Positions 7,882 through 15,369 of a stretch of DNA of 28,665 nucleotides are shown here, piece by piece. The DNA comes from RUG11690 sp045616665 (GTDB lineage Bacteria > Bacteroidota > Bacteroidia > Bacteroidales > WCHB1-69), in NCBI GenBank assembly GCA_045616665.1, contig JAZLHE010000086.1, positions 1 through 28,665 on the forward strand, in the 5' to 3' direction. Under the pieces are notes generated by a model. It had not been told where the DNA came from, made no database searches, and worked only from the letters and a program-made list of their open reading frames with translations. Made by a program: the position numbers and the translations under genes. Within the stretch, counting starts at the first letter, position 1, and each line of letters starts with the position of its first letter.

Positions 7882-8642
7882 TGAATAAGTTATCAGTTGT
7901 CATTATCACATATAATGAAGAGCGTAATATCGCTCGCTGTTTAGAAAGTATCCACACCATCGCCGACGAGGTGGTGGTTGTGGATTCTTTTTCTACAGAT
8001 GCCACACCGCAAATTTGCCAGCAATACGGAGTTCGGTTCATCCAGCACGAATGGGAAGGCTATGTGAAACAGAAAAACTATGCCAACACCCTCACATCCA
8101 ACGATTTAATTCTTTCTTTGGATGCAGATGAAGCTTTGTCGGAAGAATTGAAGTCCTCAGTTTTAGATTTGAAAGAACAGAATATTGAAAATCGGGTTTT
8201 TTCGATGAATCGATTGATGAACTATTGTGGACAATGGATTCATCACGGGGGTTGGTATCCTGAAAATAAGATTCGCGTCTTTGATCGCCGACACTCCTAT
8301 TGGATTGGGCAGAAAGTTCATGAACTTTTATTTGTTCCCGATGATTTTCAAGTTATCAAGCTGAATGGTGATTTGCTTCATTATTCGTATTACACGATTG
8401 AAGAACATCGGCGGCAATTTGACAAATTTTCCACGTTGTCATCCGAAGAAATCTCGGAAAATGGCAAAAATCCATCCCTTTTCAAAGCCTATATGCACGG
8501 GTTTTGGCGTTTCGTGCGGGATTATTTCTTTAAATTAGGCTTTTTAGATGGTCGTTATGGTTGGATTATCGCCAAAATCAATGCCAATTATAACTTTATG
8601 AAATATAAAAAGGCCATCGATTTAATCAAAAATCGACACTAA
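7881..8642 (+). CDS. Glycosyltransferase family 2, WaaE/KdtX-like
   Basis: The 253-residue protein has the GT-A start KLSVVIITYNEERNIARCLESI, the VVVVDSFSTDAT segment and the metal-binding acidic motif SLDADEAL (Asp81-Asp83). The central region (HHGGWYPENKIRVFDRR, VHE) and the tail matching GWIIAKINANYNFMKYKK are typical of WaaE-type enzymes that add a sugar to the inner core of lipopolysaccharide at the cytoplasmic face of the inner membrane. The donor and acceptor cannot be read from sequence. The ATG overlaps the stop of the preceding dehydrogenase, so the two are translationally coupled although functionally unrelated. It ends one base from the convergent GH20 gene. Confidence 0.88.
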   Translation: MNKLSVVIITYNEERNIARCLESIHTIADEVVVVDSFSTDATPQICQQYGVRFIQHEWEGYVKQKNYANTLTSNDLILSLDADEALSEELKSSVLDLKEQNIENRVFSMNRLMNYCGQWIHHGGWYPENKIRVFDRRHSYWIGQKVHELLFVPDDFQVIKLNGDLLHYSYYTIEEHRRQFDKFSTLSSEEISENGKNPSLFKAYMHGFWRFVRDYFFKLGFLDGRYGWIIAKINANYNFMKYKKAIDLIKNRH

Positions 8643-8643
8643 T

Positions 8644-10530
8644 TTATTTTAAGTCAAGATAATAATCGTAAATTTCTTGAAGTCTGTCAGCGGATTCGCT
8701 CAAGCCGCCTTCACGATTGCGGACTATCCATAGCTTTTTATGAATATCGATAAGGTGTTTCAGCTCATTGGCTAACTCTTTTCGTTGTGTCATAGGAATG
8801 CTTTTCGTGTGTCCATCGGAAGTGCTCAGACGTGCGATACCGAGGTGGACACCGTGTTTGGCCAAATTTGCGGCCTGGTGCAGTTCGTCCATCACGATTT
8901 TGGCATCGTTACACATGGGTTGCGCCTGATTCAGTATAGCTACGGCAGAATCTATCTTTTTTTCACACTGCATCAGCGGTTTGATTTTCATTTCACGTGT
9001 TTGATAATTTCCTTTGATTGTCCATTGATAACGATGCAGCATCAAGTGGAAAACATTGGCCACACCCTCAGGGATTTGCGCGGCCTCATGCGCCCTACCT
9101 AATAGCAATAAGGCTTTGGCAGTATTTCCTGATTTGTCTTTAAAAATGTAGTGATTCAATTGAAATTCTAGTGCGTCAAGAGCCGAGGTGTCTAGATTCC
9201 AGGCATAACTTGTACCAATCAGCATAGCCGGATGGCAGACCGACAACGGCTGCCAGTGACCGTAATCGCCCCAGTTGGTAAGGAGCAGACCTTTTGCGCC
9301 ATATCTTTTTCCATCGTAAGCGGCATTATAAATGTTGGCAAAAGCGATGTTGTTGCGTCCTATCAAGGAGCGCCAGGTAGAGGTCCCGGGACAGACATAA
9401 AATTCCAGTCCTGCGTTTTGAAAATCGGGCAGTGCCTTATTGAAATCATAATCTCTATCGTAGCCCCACACCATCGCAATCATATTTTGAGGGATTTGAG
9501 GTATTAAATCTTTATGATTGAGCACGATGTCGCCCCAAAACATTGTTGTATGGCCCAATTCGTTTACTTCATTGTTAAGTTTGGTTAGGTAGTCCAAATA
9601 AACTTGACCTGTTCCGAGACTATCACAGGCGGCCTTGGAATTTCCCAAACCCAATTCCACCGTTTCATCACAACCGATATTAAAATACTGGCTGGAGAAA
9701 TTCGGCAGTAGTTCGGCGTAGAGTTCCTGCATTAACTGTAAGGATTTGGGATTCGTAGGATCCAGACTGGTAAGTTTTCGGCTTCCCCATTTAGTGGCAC
9801 AATCGGTAGGACATTCCGCCAATTCTTTGTAGCGGTCGTGACGGAGCCAATTTTCCATGTGGCCGAATGAGTTTTGGTTAGGAACCAGATCAATAAAACG
9901 TTCACGACAATAATTGTCCAATTCCCGAATTTCAGCAGGCGTCATAGGAGAACAGCCTTCCCAGGCGTCTTTATGGTTCTTGTAAGCGAAAGTGTGTTCG
10001 GTATAAAGTTGAAATTCGTTGACTTTCCAGGAAGCCAACAGGTCAACGATTTTATATAAAGTGCTCATTTTCGGCACTTTGTTCCTGCTGATGTCGAGCA
10101 TATAGCCGCGGCGTTCAAAATCAGGTGTGTCGTGAATGATAAGGCAGGGAAGGGTGGTTTTTTCGCTGAGACTATAATCAATAACTTGTAGCAGCGTTTG
10201 AGAAGCATAGAAAAGTGCGGCTCGGTCTCCGCCGGAGATTTCGATTTTATCAATATGGATGCGTAAAATATAGGCTTGGGATTTGATGCTACTGTCAATT
10301 TTAAAGGAAAGGAATGGAAGCAGGTTTAGATTTTCCACCTTCGAAAGTTTATTTTTATGAAGAGACAGCAAATATTGCTGGCATCGGGCCACCTGGTCGT
10401 TGGAAAAGGTATTTTTTTCACGGAGCATCGTGATGCTCTTAGGAATAGGGGTCAAATAATCTTTGAGGGGTCTGGCTTCCATTGTGACTATGGAAATCGT
10501 CAATAGGAACACGAAGAAAATTCTTTTCAT
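8644..10530 (-). CDS. Secreted beta-N-acetylhexosaminidase, glycoside hydrolase family 20
   Basis: From the ATG at 10530 the product is 628 residues. The open frame reaches back to 10605, but MKRIFFVFLLTISIVTMEARP is an obvious Sec signal peptide, and a TAnnTTTG box on the minus strand (10551-10558) lies just upstream. An N-terminal alpha/beta domain (residues about 30-140, ending in GDRAALFYASQTLLQ) precedes the GH20 barrel, with RRGYMLDISRNKVP, FQLYTEHTF and NSFGHM. The catalytic pair Asp288-Glu289 is in NIGCDETVE. The enzyme removes terminal GlcNAc or GalNAc from glycans in the periplasm or at the surface by substrate-assisted catalysis. The C-terminal part (residues about 480-628) is helical and of unknown role. 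No SusCD pair is adjacent. Confidence 0.9.
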   Translation of the reverse strand: MKRIFFVFLLTISIVTMEARPLKDYLTPIPKSITMLREKNTFSNDQVARCQQYLLSLHKNKLSKVENLNLLPFLSFKIDSSIKSQAYILRIHIDKIEISGGDRAALFYASQTLLQVIDYSLSEKTTLPCLIIHDTPDFERRGYMLDISRNKVPKMSTLYKIVDLLASWKVNEFQLYTEHTFAYKNHKDAWEGCSPMTPAEIRELDNYCRERFIDLVPNQNSFGHMENWLRHDRYKELAECPTDCATKWGSRKLTSLDPTNPKSLQLMQELYAELLPNFSSQYFNIGCDETVELGLGNSKAACDSLGTGQVYLDYLTKLNNEVNELGHTTMFWGDIVLNHKDLIPQIPQNMIAMVWGYDRDYDFNKALPDFQNAGLEFYVCPGTSTWRSLIGRNNIAFANIYNAAYDGKRYGAKGLLLTNWGDYGHWQPLSVCHPAMLIGTSYAWNLDTSALDALEFQLNHYIFKDKSGNTAKALLLLGRAHEAAQIPEGVANVFHLMLHRYQWTIKGNYQTREMKIKPLMQCEKKIDSAVAILNQAQPMCNDAKIVMDELHQAANLAKHGVHLGIARLSTSDGHTKSIPMTQRKELANELKHLIDIHKKLWIVRNREGGLSESADRLQEIYDYYLDLK

Positions 10531-10550
10531 AATGATAAAGCTTAGACCTA

Positions 10551-10558
10551 CAAAATTA
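10551..10558 (-). promoter_or_regulatory. Bacteroidota-type -7 box for the GH20 gene
   Basis: CAAAATTA on the plus strand reads TAATTTTG on the minus strand, 20 bp before the chosen ATG at 10530. It supports that start over the longer frame from 10605. A well-spaced -33 element is not obvious. Confidence 0.4.
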
Positions 10559-10632
10559 ATCATTTTTTTGAACAATCTATGAAGGATAATTAATTTTGCA
10601 TCCACAATGGTTTGTTCATTGTAATTGGGTCT

Positions 10633-11181
10633 TTATTCGTTAGCTCCAATGTCTTTAAGGTTTTCCTCAACCATTTCTTTCAACATTCTTATCACGGACA
10701 AGTCGTTCATCGACATTCCATCAAGAGCTTCTTTAACCTCGTTGGTGTCAAAAACAAACTCATCTTGGTCGGTAATATATCGAATTACAAAATGAATGTC
10801 TTCGTGTTGAGAAACCAGCATTATCAAAGTGCCTGACAAATCGCCCATTGGCGGACGATCCCAGTGATTGTGTTCAAACCAAAAGTGCAGTGTGGTACCG
10901 ATGCCCAATTCGCTGGTGATATTCATCCCGCCGTTGCAATTTTCGGTGTTCATTTTTATCAAAGGAAGTCCTAATCCCACTTTGCGTGTTGTTCGAGAGG
11001 TGGTGTAAGGATCTGTAACACGAGCTAAAAACTCGGGTGACATACCTTTCCCATTATCTTCAATGACAAAATCAAAAATGTTTTCTTTCAAGGAGTCCTT
11101 TATGGTAAGTCTTATATCTTTGGCATTGGCAGCGGTGGAGTTTTCCATCAAGTCATAAACGTGGAGCGATAATTCTTTCAT
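10633..11181 (-). CDS. GHKL ATPase (histidine-kinase-like) of the putative hydrogenase-sensing operon
   Basis: The 182-residue protein starts with a GHKL ATP-binding domain: N-box-like MENSTAANAKDI (residues 12-23), G1 box EDNGKGM (41-47), G2 box KVGLGLPLIK (67-76) and a GIGTTLHFWF end of the fold. There is no dimerisation/phospho-acceptor (HisKA) domain and no sensor, so it is not a complete histidine kinase. The acidic C-terminal 70 residues are unassigned. It is the last gene of a six-gene minus-strand operon and follows the PHP-domain gene by 27 bp. In known hydrogenase clusters such ATPases accompany sensory HydA proteins; its target, perhaps a protein in trans, is unknown. Confidence 0.8.
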   Translation of the reverse strand: MKELSLHVYDLMENSTAANAKDIRLTIKDSLKENIFDFVIEDNGKGMSPEFLARVTDPYTTSRTTRKVGLGLPLIKMNTENCNGGMNITSELGIGTTLHFWFEHNHWDRPPMGDLSGTLIMLVSQHEDIHFVIRYITDQDEFVFDTNEVKEALDGMSMNDLSVIRMLKEMVEENLKDIGANE

Positions 11182-11208
11182 AAGTTAAATCTATTTAGTA
11201 ATGGTTAG

Positions 11209-11979
11209 TTATATTTTTTTCGAACGAAATGTATCCGTATCAATATATCGACCGTCGATACCTTTGAGAGCAAGGTGAAATTCGTCGAAAGTACGGTGCT
11301 CCATATAGATAACGTTATATACGTCGCCAACATTGTCGATAAAATGGGCATCGCTGTCGGTGATAAAGCCAAAGCGTTTGAGGTAGGCATTTTTTTTAAG
11401 GAAATCGTCTTTGGTCACGAACCTGTTTATTTCCAATCCGTCGGCTTTCAAGTCGGGCGGGACGAAACCCAGTTGACTTGTCAATGAGGTTGTACCTTTG
11501 TTGACGTGGGCGGGAATAAACAATCCACCGATGCGGTGGACTTCTTCATAAATGCCGTCGATATCCACATCAATGGCGTTTAACAGGTGGTATTCTTCTT
11601 CTCCGACGATTTCTTCATTTTCGTCAACGATAAGTTGATAGCCAAATCGGTCTTCATCGTTAGGAATAGGTGGCAGATGTTGGTCTAAAAACGATTGAAA
11701 TTGGTCGAGTTGATCATTATTGCCAAAAAAGGCCAGACAATGGGCTTCTTCCTGCGAGGTAACTTCAACGCCACCCAGGACAAACAAGCCTTGTGACTTT
11801 CCTATTTTTTGCGTGACTTTTACTTGTCGTGTAGTGTTGTGGTCAGTGATGGCGATCATATCCAAACCTCTTTCCAATGCCCTTTTAACAATGTTTGAGG
11901 GGCTCATTTCCAAATCGCCACACGGCGAAAGTACCGTATGGATGTGAAGATCGGCTTTATATGGATTGAGGTTAGGCAC
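11209..11979 (-). CDS. PHP-domain metal-dependent phosphoesterase
   Basis: The 256-residue protein is a PHP family member. Metal-binding motifs are seen: ADLHIHTVLSPCGD (His12, His14), AITDHNTT (Asp46-His47), later FIPAHVNKG, and ITDSDAHFIDNVGD, the C-terminal Asp/His ligand pair. The closest relatives I recall are YciV/TrpH-like stand-alone PHP proteins, which hydrolyse nucleotides or nucleic acid 3' phosphates, but many PHP proteins are unassigned. It lies between a DRTGG gene (11 bp gap) and a GHKL ATPase gene in the operon divergent from the hydrogenase. A phosphatase opposing the operon's kinases is a reasonable but untested guess. Confidence 0.85.
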   Translation of the reverse strand: MPNLNPYKADLHIHTVLSPCGDLEMSPSNIVKRALERGLDMIAITDHNTTRQVKVTQKIGKSQGLFVLGGVEVTSQEEAHCLAFFGNNDQLDQFQSFLDQHLPPIPNDEDRFGYQLIVDENEEIVGEEEYHLLNAIDVDIDGIYEEVHRIGGLFIPAHVNKGTTSLTSQLGFVPPDLKADGLEINRFVTKDDFLKKNAYLKRFGFITDSDAHFIDNVGDVYNVIYMEHRTFDEFHLALKGIDGRYIDTDTFRSKKI

Positions 11980-11990
11980 GATAACGGTGA

Positions 11991-12326
11991 TTAGGCATTG
12001 AGAATATTATACAATTTACCAACGACTTCGTAGGTCTGCATATTGGTTGAAAGCAAAGGAATTCCTTCTTCGTTGCTTTGTTCTATTACTTCTTCCGCTG
12101 CCATCAATCCTTTGACGAAGATAACGCAGGCCAATTCCTTCAAGGAAGCGATTGCCATTACGTTTTTGTGGGTTTGCAAGGTTACCCAGACATTGTTCAT
12201 ATCAGCATTTCCCATAACGTCGCTGAGGAGATCAGAAACATAGCAACCGTCAACTTCTCGATCAAGGCCTTGTGTTCCCGATATAACTTTTAGGTTTAGA
12301 GCATCTACCAAATCTTGTACTTTCAT
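11991..12326 (-). CDS. DRTGG-domain protein (second copy)
   Basis: The 111-residue protein looks like a single DRTGG domain, known from proteins where it sits beside CBS or phosphotransacetylase domains and is thought to bind a small ligand. VSDLLSDVMGNAD (about residues 30-42), a repeated hydrophobic VWVTLQTHKNVMAIA strand-helix and a final IPLLSTNMQTYEVVGKLY fit the family and align by eye with the copy at 14170-14511 (ASDLMSDVL, VVITSEHSMFKVCGLLY). It lies 20 bp after the HydA-like gene. Having two paralogues in one operon suggests a heterodimer or two signal inputs. Confidence 0.75.
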   Translation of the reverse strand: MKVQDLVDALNLKVISGTQGLDREVDGCYVSDLLSDVMGNADMNNVWVTLQTHKNVMAIASLKELACVIFVKGLMAAEEVIEQSNEEGIPLLSTNMQTYEVVGKLYNILNA

Positions 12327-12346
12327 AGTTTATTTTGTTTTAAGTT

Positions 12347-13714
12347 TTATTTTTCATTGATTCTGTCTTTTCCCCAAATTTCGTTTGAGCGGCTTAAGCA
12401 TTCGTCTTCGCTAATTTGTCCGAGACGTTCCAGGTGTCTTTGGTAAAAAATACAGTCTTTTATTGAAACATCGCCGCAAACCACATCCGATGCGAAAGCC
12501 TCGCAAGTGGGAGCACCGCAAAGTCCGCAATCGATATGAGGCAGGATGTTTTGGGTTTTCTCTATTTGCTCCATTTTTTCGAGGGCTTTTGAGATGTCGT
12601 TATCAAGCACCATCATTGAACGGGCTGCTGCGATTTTGGTTTGTGCTTTTTCAAGCAAATAGTCTTTATACTTATCGAGTTCTCTATCTCTTGACATTTC
12701 GCCGTTGCGTTCGCGTTCCGCGGCTCTGCGGGCGCGGGTGTACATTCTGTCGCCGCAAAGGAATCTGTTGTCGCAGGAAAACAAGGCGCCGGCACACGAC
12801 TGATCGCAGGCCCGCAGTTCCAGGAATTCCACATCTTCCACTTCGTCATTTTCCAGTTTTTCCAGAAATTCCATTACGTTTTGTATGCCGTCGATGGCAT
12901 ACGAATGTTTGGCCATACAAATACGTCTTTCTCCGTTTGTTAGTGTTGACAGGATGGCGTCGGCCGAAAGTTGAGGCGTTTTCAAAGAAGGGAATATGTA
13001 ATTTTTACCTTGTTCTTTGATTTTCTTATACACCCTGTTATATAACGAATCCATATTGATAACGCCGTCAATAATAGATTTTTCTTCTTCCACGGTGGCT
13101 TTTACCGAAACAATTTTCGCCGCGCAGGGAGTAATGTAGAACAAGCCTATTTCTTCGCGTGGCACATTGAGGTCTTGCAGCACTTTCAATGCGTAAATGG
13201 CCGATATGTCCAAAGGAGCCTTTATGGGGATCATATTGTCCACCAGCGACGGGTATTTTATTTGAATCATACGTAAGATAGCGGGGCAAAACGATGAAAT
13301 TAAAGGTTTTTTGTCGGTATGTTCTTGTGCATATTTATGTTTTGCCTCGGCATAAATCCCGGCTGCGGATTCCACTTCAAATACATGTTTAAATCCCAAA
13401 TCCTTCAATGCGGCATAAATTCTCGACACTCTCATGTCGGAAGGAAATTGTCCCAAAAACACGGCCGGTACCAATGCGACGGAGTGCTTGTATTTGAAAA
13501 TCATTTCAAAGTCATCTTGTTTCACATAAATGGCCTTTGTTGGGCAAGTTTCAAGGCATTTTCCGCAATCGATGCATCGATGTTCCAAGAAATGTGCTTT
13601 ACCATTTCTTATACGAATTGCTTCAGTAGGGCAGGACTTCATACAATGTGAGCAGCCTATGCACTGGTTTTGGTCAATCTCCAAGGCATGAAAAAATGTT
13701 TGGGAATCACTCAT
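12347..13714 (-). CDS. HydA-like [FeFe]-hydrogenase paralogue, probable sensory subunit
   Basis: The 455-residue protein has an N-terminal 2x[4Fe-4S] ferredoxin (Cys18/21/24/28 and Cys47/50/53/57), then an H-cluster domain and a C-terminal FeS domain with DCGLCGAPTCEAFA (Cys396, 399, 404, plus 413 and 421). The four cluster-binding cysteines are kept: Cys143 in SSFCPAI, Cys197 in TPCAAK, Cys303 and Cys307 in RACDQSC. Pocket residues of catalytic enzymes are changed: the proton-relay Cys is Phe142, the Met of MPC is Thr, the Met of MAC is Arg, and the GGG run after the last Cys is lost. From memory, putative sensory hydrogenases (groups C/D) likewise lack the relay Cys. No PAS or kinase domain is fused; separate ATPase genes flank it. 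Sensing rather than H2 turnover is inferred. Confidence 0.82.
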   Translation of the reverse strand: MSDSQTFFHALEIDQNQCIGCSHCMKSCPTEAIRIRNGKAHFLEHRCIDCGKCLETCPTKAIYVKQDDFEMIFKYKHSVALVPAVFLGQFPSDMRVSRIYAALKDLGFKHVFEVESAAGIYAEAKHKYAQEHTDKKPLISSFCPAILRMIQIKYPSLVDNMIPIKAPLDISAIYALKVLQDLNVPREEIGLFYITPCAAKIVSVKATVEEEKSIIDGVINMDSLYNRVYKKIKEQGKNYIFPSLKTPQLSADAILSTLTNGERRICMAKHSYAIDGIQNVMEFLEKLENDEVEDVEFLELRACDQSCAGALFSCDNRFLCGDRMYTRARRAAERERNGEMSRDRELDKYKDYLLEKAQTKIAAARSMMVLDNDISKALEKMEQIEKTQNILPHIDCGLCGAPTCEAFASDVVCGDVSIKDCIFYQRHLERLGQISEDECLSRSNEIWGKDRINEK

Positions 13715-13740
13715 GGGATTTAAATCTGGTTATACATAAT

Positions 13741-14154
13741 CTATTGAAAATAAACTTCCATCTCCACTGTCGTTCCTTTATTTACCTCGCTGGTCACATT
13801 AAGGCGATCCACGTTTTTCTGCATATTGGGCAGTCCCATACCCGCACCGAATCCCATATCTCTCACTTCGGGACGCGCGGTGGAATAACCTTCCTGCATG
13901 GCCAGTGCGATATCTGGTATGCCAGGACCTTTGTCAGCCACGGTCATGCAAATTTTTTTGGGGTCGATGTCAACTAGGACTTTCCCACCATAGGCGTGGG
14001 CGATGGCATTTACCTCGGCTTCATACAGTGCCACCACTACGCGTTTGATAACGGCCGGATTGACATTCAATTGTTTCAGCGTTTTCTTTACAGAACTGGA
14101 GGCTATTCCCGCATTGACAAAATCGCCTTCCACAACGGTGTATTCTAAGTGCAT
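13741..14154 (-). CDS. RsbW-like GHKL ATPase / anti-sigma factor-type serine kinase
   Basis: The 137-residue protein is a minimal GHKL domain of the RsbW/SpoIIAB type: N box EAEVNAIAHAYGG (residues 45-57), G1 box DKGPGIPD (74-81), and G2 box GAGMGLPNMQKNVD (103-116) with GTTVEME at the end. Family members bind sigma factors or phosphorylate STAS-domain antagonists on serine. No sigma factor, STAS protein or PP2C phosphatase is encoded in the window, so the partner is elsewhere or different. It lies between the first DRTGG gene and the HydA-like gene (26 bp before the latter) in the divergent operon, and probably relays the state of the HydA-like subunit. Confidence 0.82.
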   Translation of the reverse strand: MHLEYTVVEGDFVNAGIASSSVKKTLKQLNVNPAVIKRVVVALYEAEVNAIAHAYGGKVLVDIDPKKICMTVADKGPGIPDIALAMQEGYSTARPEVRDMGFGAGMGLPNMQKNVDRLNVTSEVNKGTTVEMEVYFQ

Positions 14155-14169
14155 GGTAATAAATATTGG

Positions 14170-14511
14170 TTAATTAATCGGTTTGAGCCCAGCGGCATAA
14201 AGAAGACCGCAGACCTTGAACATCGAGTGTTCACTAGTTATAACCACCATATCATTCTCTTCAGCCAATTCCAACATCTCTTCGGTAGGTTTTTTATTTT
14301 TGCAAATAATAAGATACTCAATGCATGCCATGTCGCAAGTTCTGATGGTTTGTGGATTGCACAAACCCGTAATCAGCAGCGGAGTTTCTTTTAGTGTTAG
14401 CACATCGCTCATTAAATCCGATGCGAAGGCGTGTTCAACGTTTTCCGAAAGACGAGCCTCGCCCAAGCATACGTTTCCTTGAATTGCATTTGTGATTTCT
14501 TGTAAAGTCAT
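14170..14511 (-). CDS. DRTGG-domain protein (first copy)
   Basis: The 113-residue protein begins the minus-strand operon. The signature region FASDLMSDVLTLKETPLLITGLCNP and the end VVITSEHSMFKVCGLLYAAGL resemble the second DRTGG protein of the operon, though overall similarity is modest. It carries a string of cysteines not shared by the second copy (GLCNP, TCDMACIEYLIIC), which might be redox-active or bind a metal. A -7 box on the minus strand lies about 45 bp upstream of its ATG. Role unknown; a ligand-binding or regulatory partner of the neighbouring HydA-like protein is inferred from conserved neighbourhood. Confidence 0.75.
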   Translation of the reverse strand: MTLQEITNAIQGNVCLGEARLSENVEHAFASDLMSDVLTLKETPLLITGLCNPQTIRTCDMACIEYLIICKNKKPTEEMLELAEENDMVVITSEHSMFKVCGLLYAAGLKPIN

Positions 14512-14555
14512 TAGATTTGATTGTAAATCAGTTGGTTTTTATATTTTTGAAAGTG

Positions 14556-14563
14556 CAAAGTTA
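14556..14563 (-). promoter_or_regulatory. -7 box for the minus-strand sensing operon
   Basis: CAAAGTTA reads TAACTTTG on the minus strand, 45 bp upstream of the ATG at 14511. CAAA at 14582-14585 (TTTG on the minus strand) lies 18 bp further upstream and could be the -33 element, making this one of the better-formed promoters in the window. Confidence 0.6.
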
Positions 14564-14838
14564 CACATTATTTTTATTTTTCAAAATTTTTTTGCGAAAA
14601 AATTTTTTGTTTTACTCAATTGGAATAATGCCGCCTTGTGTATGAAGAATTAGTGATAGCGGAAATGGATAACGCTATGGCATAAACGTGATTTCGTCGC
14701 AGAATTAAGGGATGATTCTTGGTTATGACAAAATGGTAAAAATAGATGTAAAATTTTGAATTGCAATGTATTAAATACTATTTATAGTAAATACAATAAA
14801 AAAAGCAAGCTATGTGAAATTCATATCAAAATAAAACG

Positions 14839-14846
14839 TATCTTTG
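14839..14846 (+). promoter_or_regulatory. -7 box for the hydrogenase operon
   Basis: TATCTTTG matches TAnnTTTG. It lies 110 bp before the ATG at 14956, so the transcript should have a leader of about 100 bases. A TGTG at 14813-14816 may stand in for the -33 TTTG and overlaps an imperfect palindrome. Confidence 0.55.
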
Positions 14847-14955
14847 CAAAGTCAAAATTGGGGGCTTATTCTTTGGGTAGGTTCTCTGTTTTGTACTAAC
14901 AACAAATAAAGAAGAGTCTAAAGACAAACATATTAATCCTTAAAAACATACACCT

Positions 14956-15351
14956 ATGTCAAAAGTAAAATCATTAGCTGACCTCAAAGCCATGAGAGAG
15001 AAGCTCCAATCGACTCTGGATGTTCGTGAAAAAGCAGAAAATCCCGAATCGCTTGTACAAATCAAAGTCGCTATGGCAACCTGCGGTATTGCTGCTGGTG
15101 CTAAGCAAGTTATGGAACACATGATGGCCAAGGCTGAAGAACTCAAAGTTGCTGTCGTTTTTACACAAACCGGCTGCATGGGTTATTGTCACGCCGAACC
15201 CACGCTTGAAGTTCGCATTCCGGGTAAAGACCCCATCGTTTTCGGTCACGTTGACAACAACAAAGCCGACGAAATTCTGAGCAAATATGTGATGAATGGC
15301 GAACTCGTTGACGGCATCATTCCTGTTAATTACGAAACAATCGACAAGTAA
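14956..15351 (+). CDS. hndB: Thioredoxin-like [2Fe-2S] ferredoxin-domain protein, HndB type
   Basis: The 131-residue protein resembles the HndB subunit of NADP-reducing [FeFe]-hydrogenases. ATCGIAAGAKQVMEH carries Cys43, and QTGCMGYCHAEP carries Cys74 and Cys78. Only three of the four cysteines expected of a classic thioredoxin-like ferredoxin are at the usual places, which I recall as normal for HndB. The charged N-terminus (about 30 residues, helical) is also typical. It is the first gene of the hydrogenase operon, 18 bp before HydB, and may pass electrons or hold the complex together. The start is supported by the family's usual N-terminus and the upstream promoter. Confidence 0.85.
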   Translation: MSKVKSLADLKAMREKLQSTLDVREKAENPESLVQIKVAMATCGIAAGAKQVMEHMMAKAEELKVAVVFTQTGCMGYCHAEPTLEVRIPGKDPIVFGHVDNNKADEILSKYVMNGELVDGIIPVNYETIDK

Positions 15352-15354
15352 AAA

Positions 15355-15361
15355 AAGGAGG
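15355..15361 (+). promoter_or_regulatory. Strong Shine-Dalgarno for hydB
   Basis: AAGGAGG lies 8 bases before the ATG at 15370. A near-perfect ribosome-binding site is unusual for Bacteroidota and suggests that HydB is made at a high level. Confidence 0.7.
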
Positions 15362-15369
15362 ACAAACAC

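Larger units (their letters stand above)
14512..14955. promoter_or_regulatory. Divergent intergenic region between sensing and hydrogenase operons
   Basis: This 444-bp AT-rich region holds both outward promoters and no gene. Two inverted repeats lie before the rightward promoter: TACTAT-TT-ATAGTA at 14776-14789 (perfect) and ATGTGAA-A-TTCATAT at 14812-14826 (six of seven pairs). The second lies about where the -33 region of the hydrogenase promoter should be. Either could bind a CRP/FNR-type or other dimeric regulator; neither is an obvious Rex site. A homopolymeric A/T stretch lies near 14570-14610. Confidence 0.55.

Noticed and set aside
6244..8642. Functional link between P5C dehydrogenase and the glycosyltransferase
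   Set aside because: The genes overlap by one base, but no shared pathway is apparent; coupling may be incidental.
12463..13020. Plus-strand 185-codon frame opposite the HydA-like gene
   Set aside because: It is Arg/Cys-rich, low-information sequence typical of an antisense shadow of a gene with clear Fe-S motifs on the other strand.
14776..14789. Rex operator
   Set aside because: The palindrome TACTAT-TT-ATAGTA does not fit the TTGTGAA/TTGTTAA-type half-sites expected for Rex.
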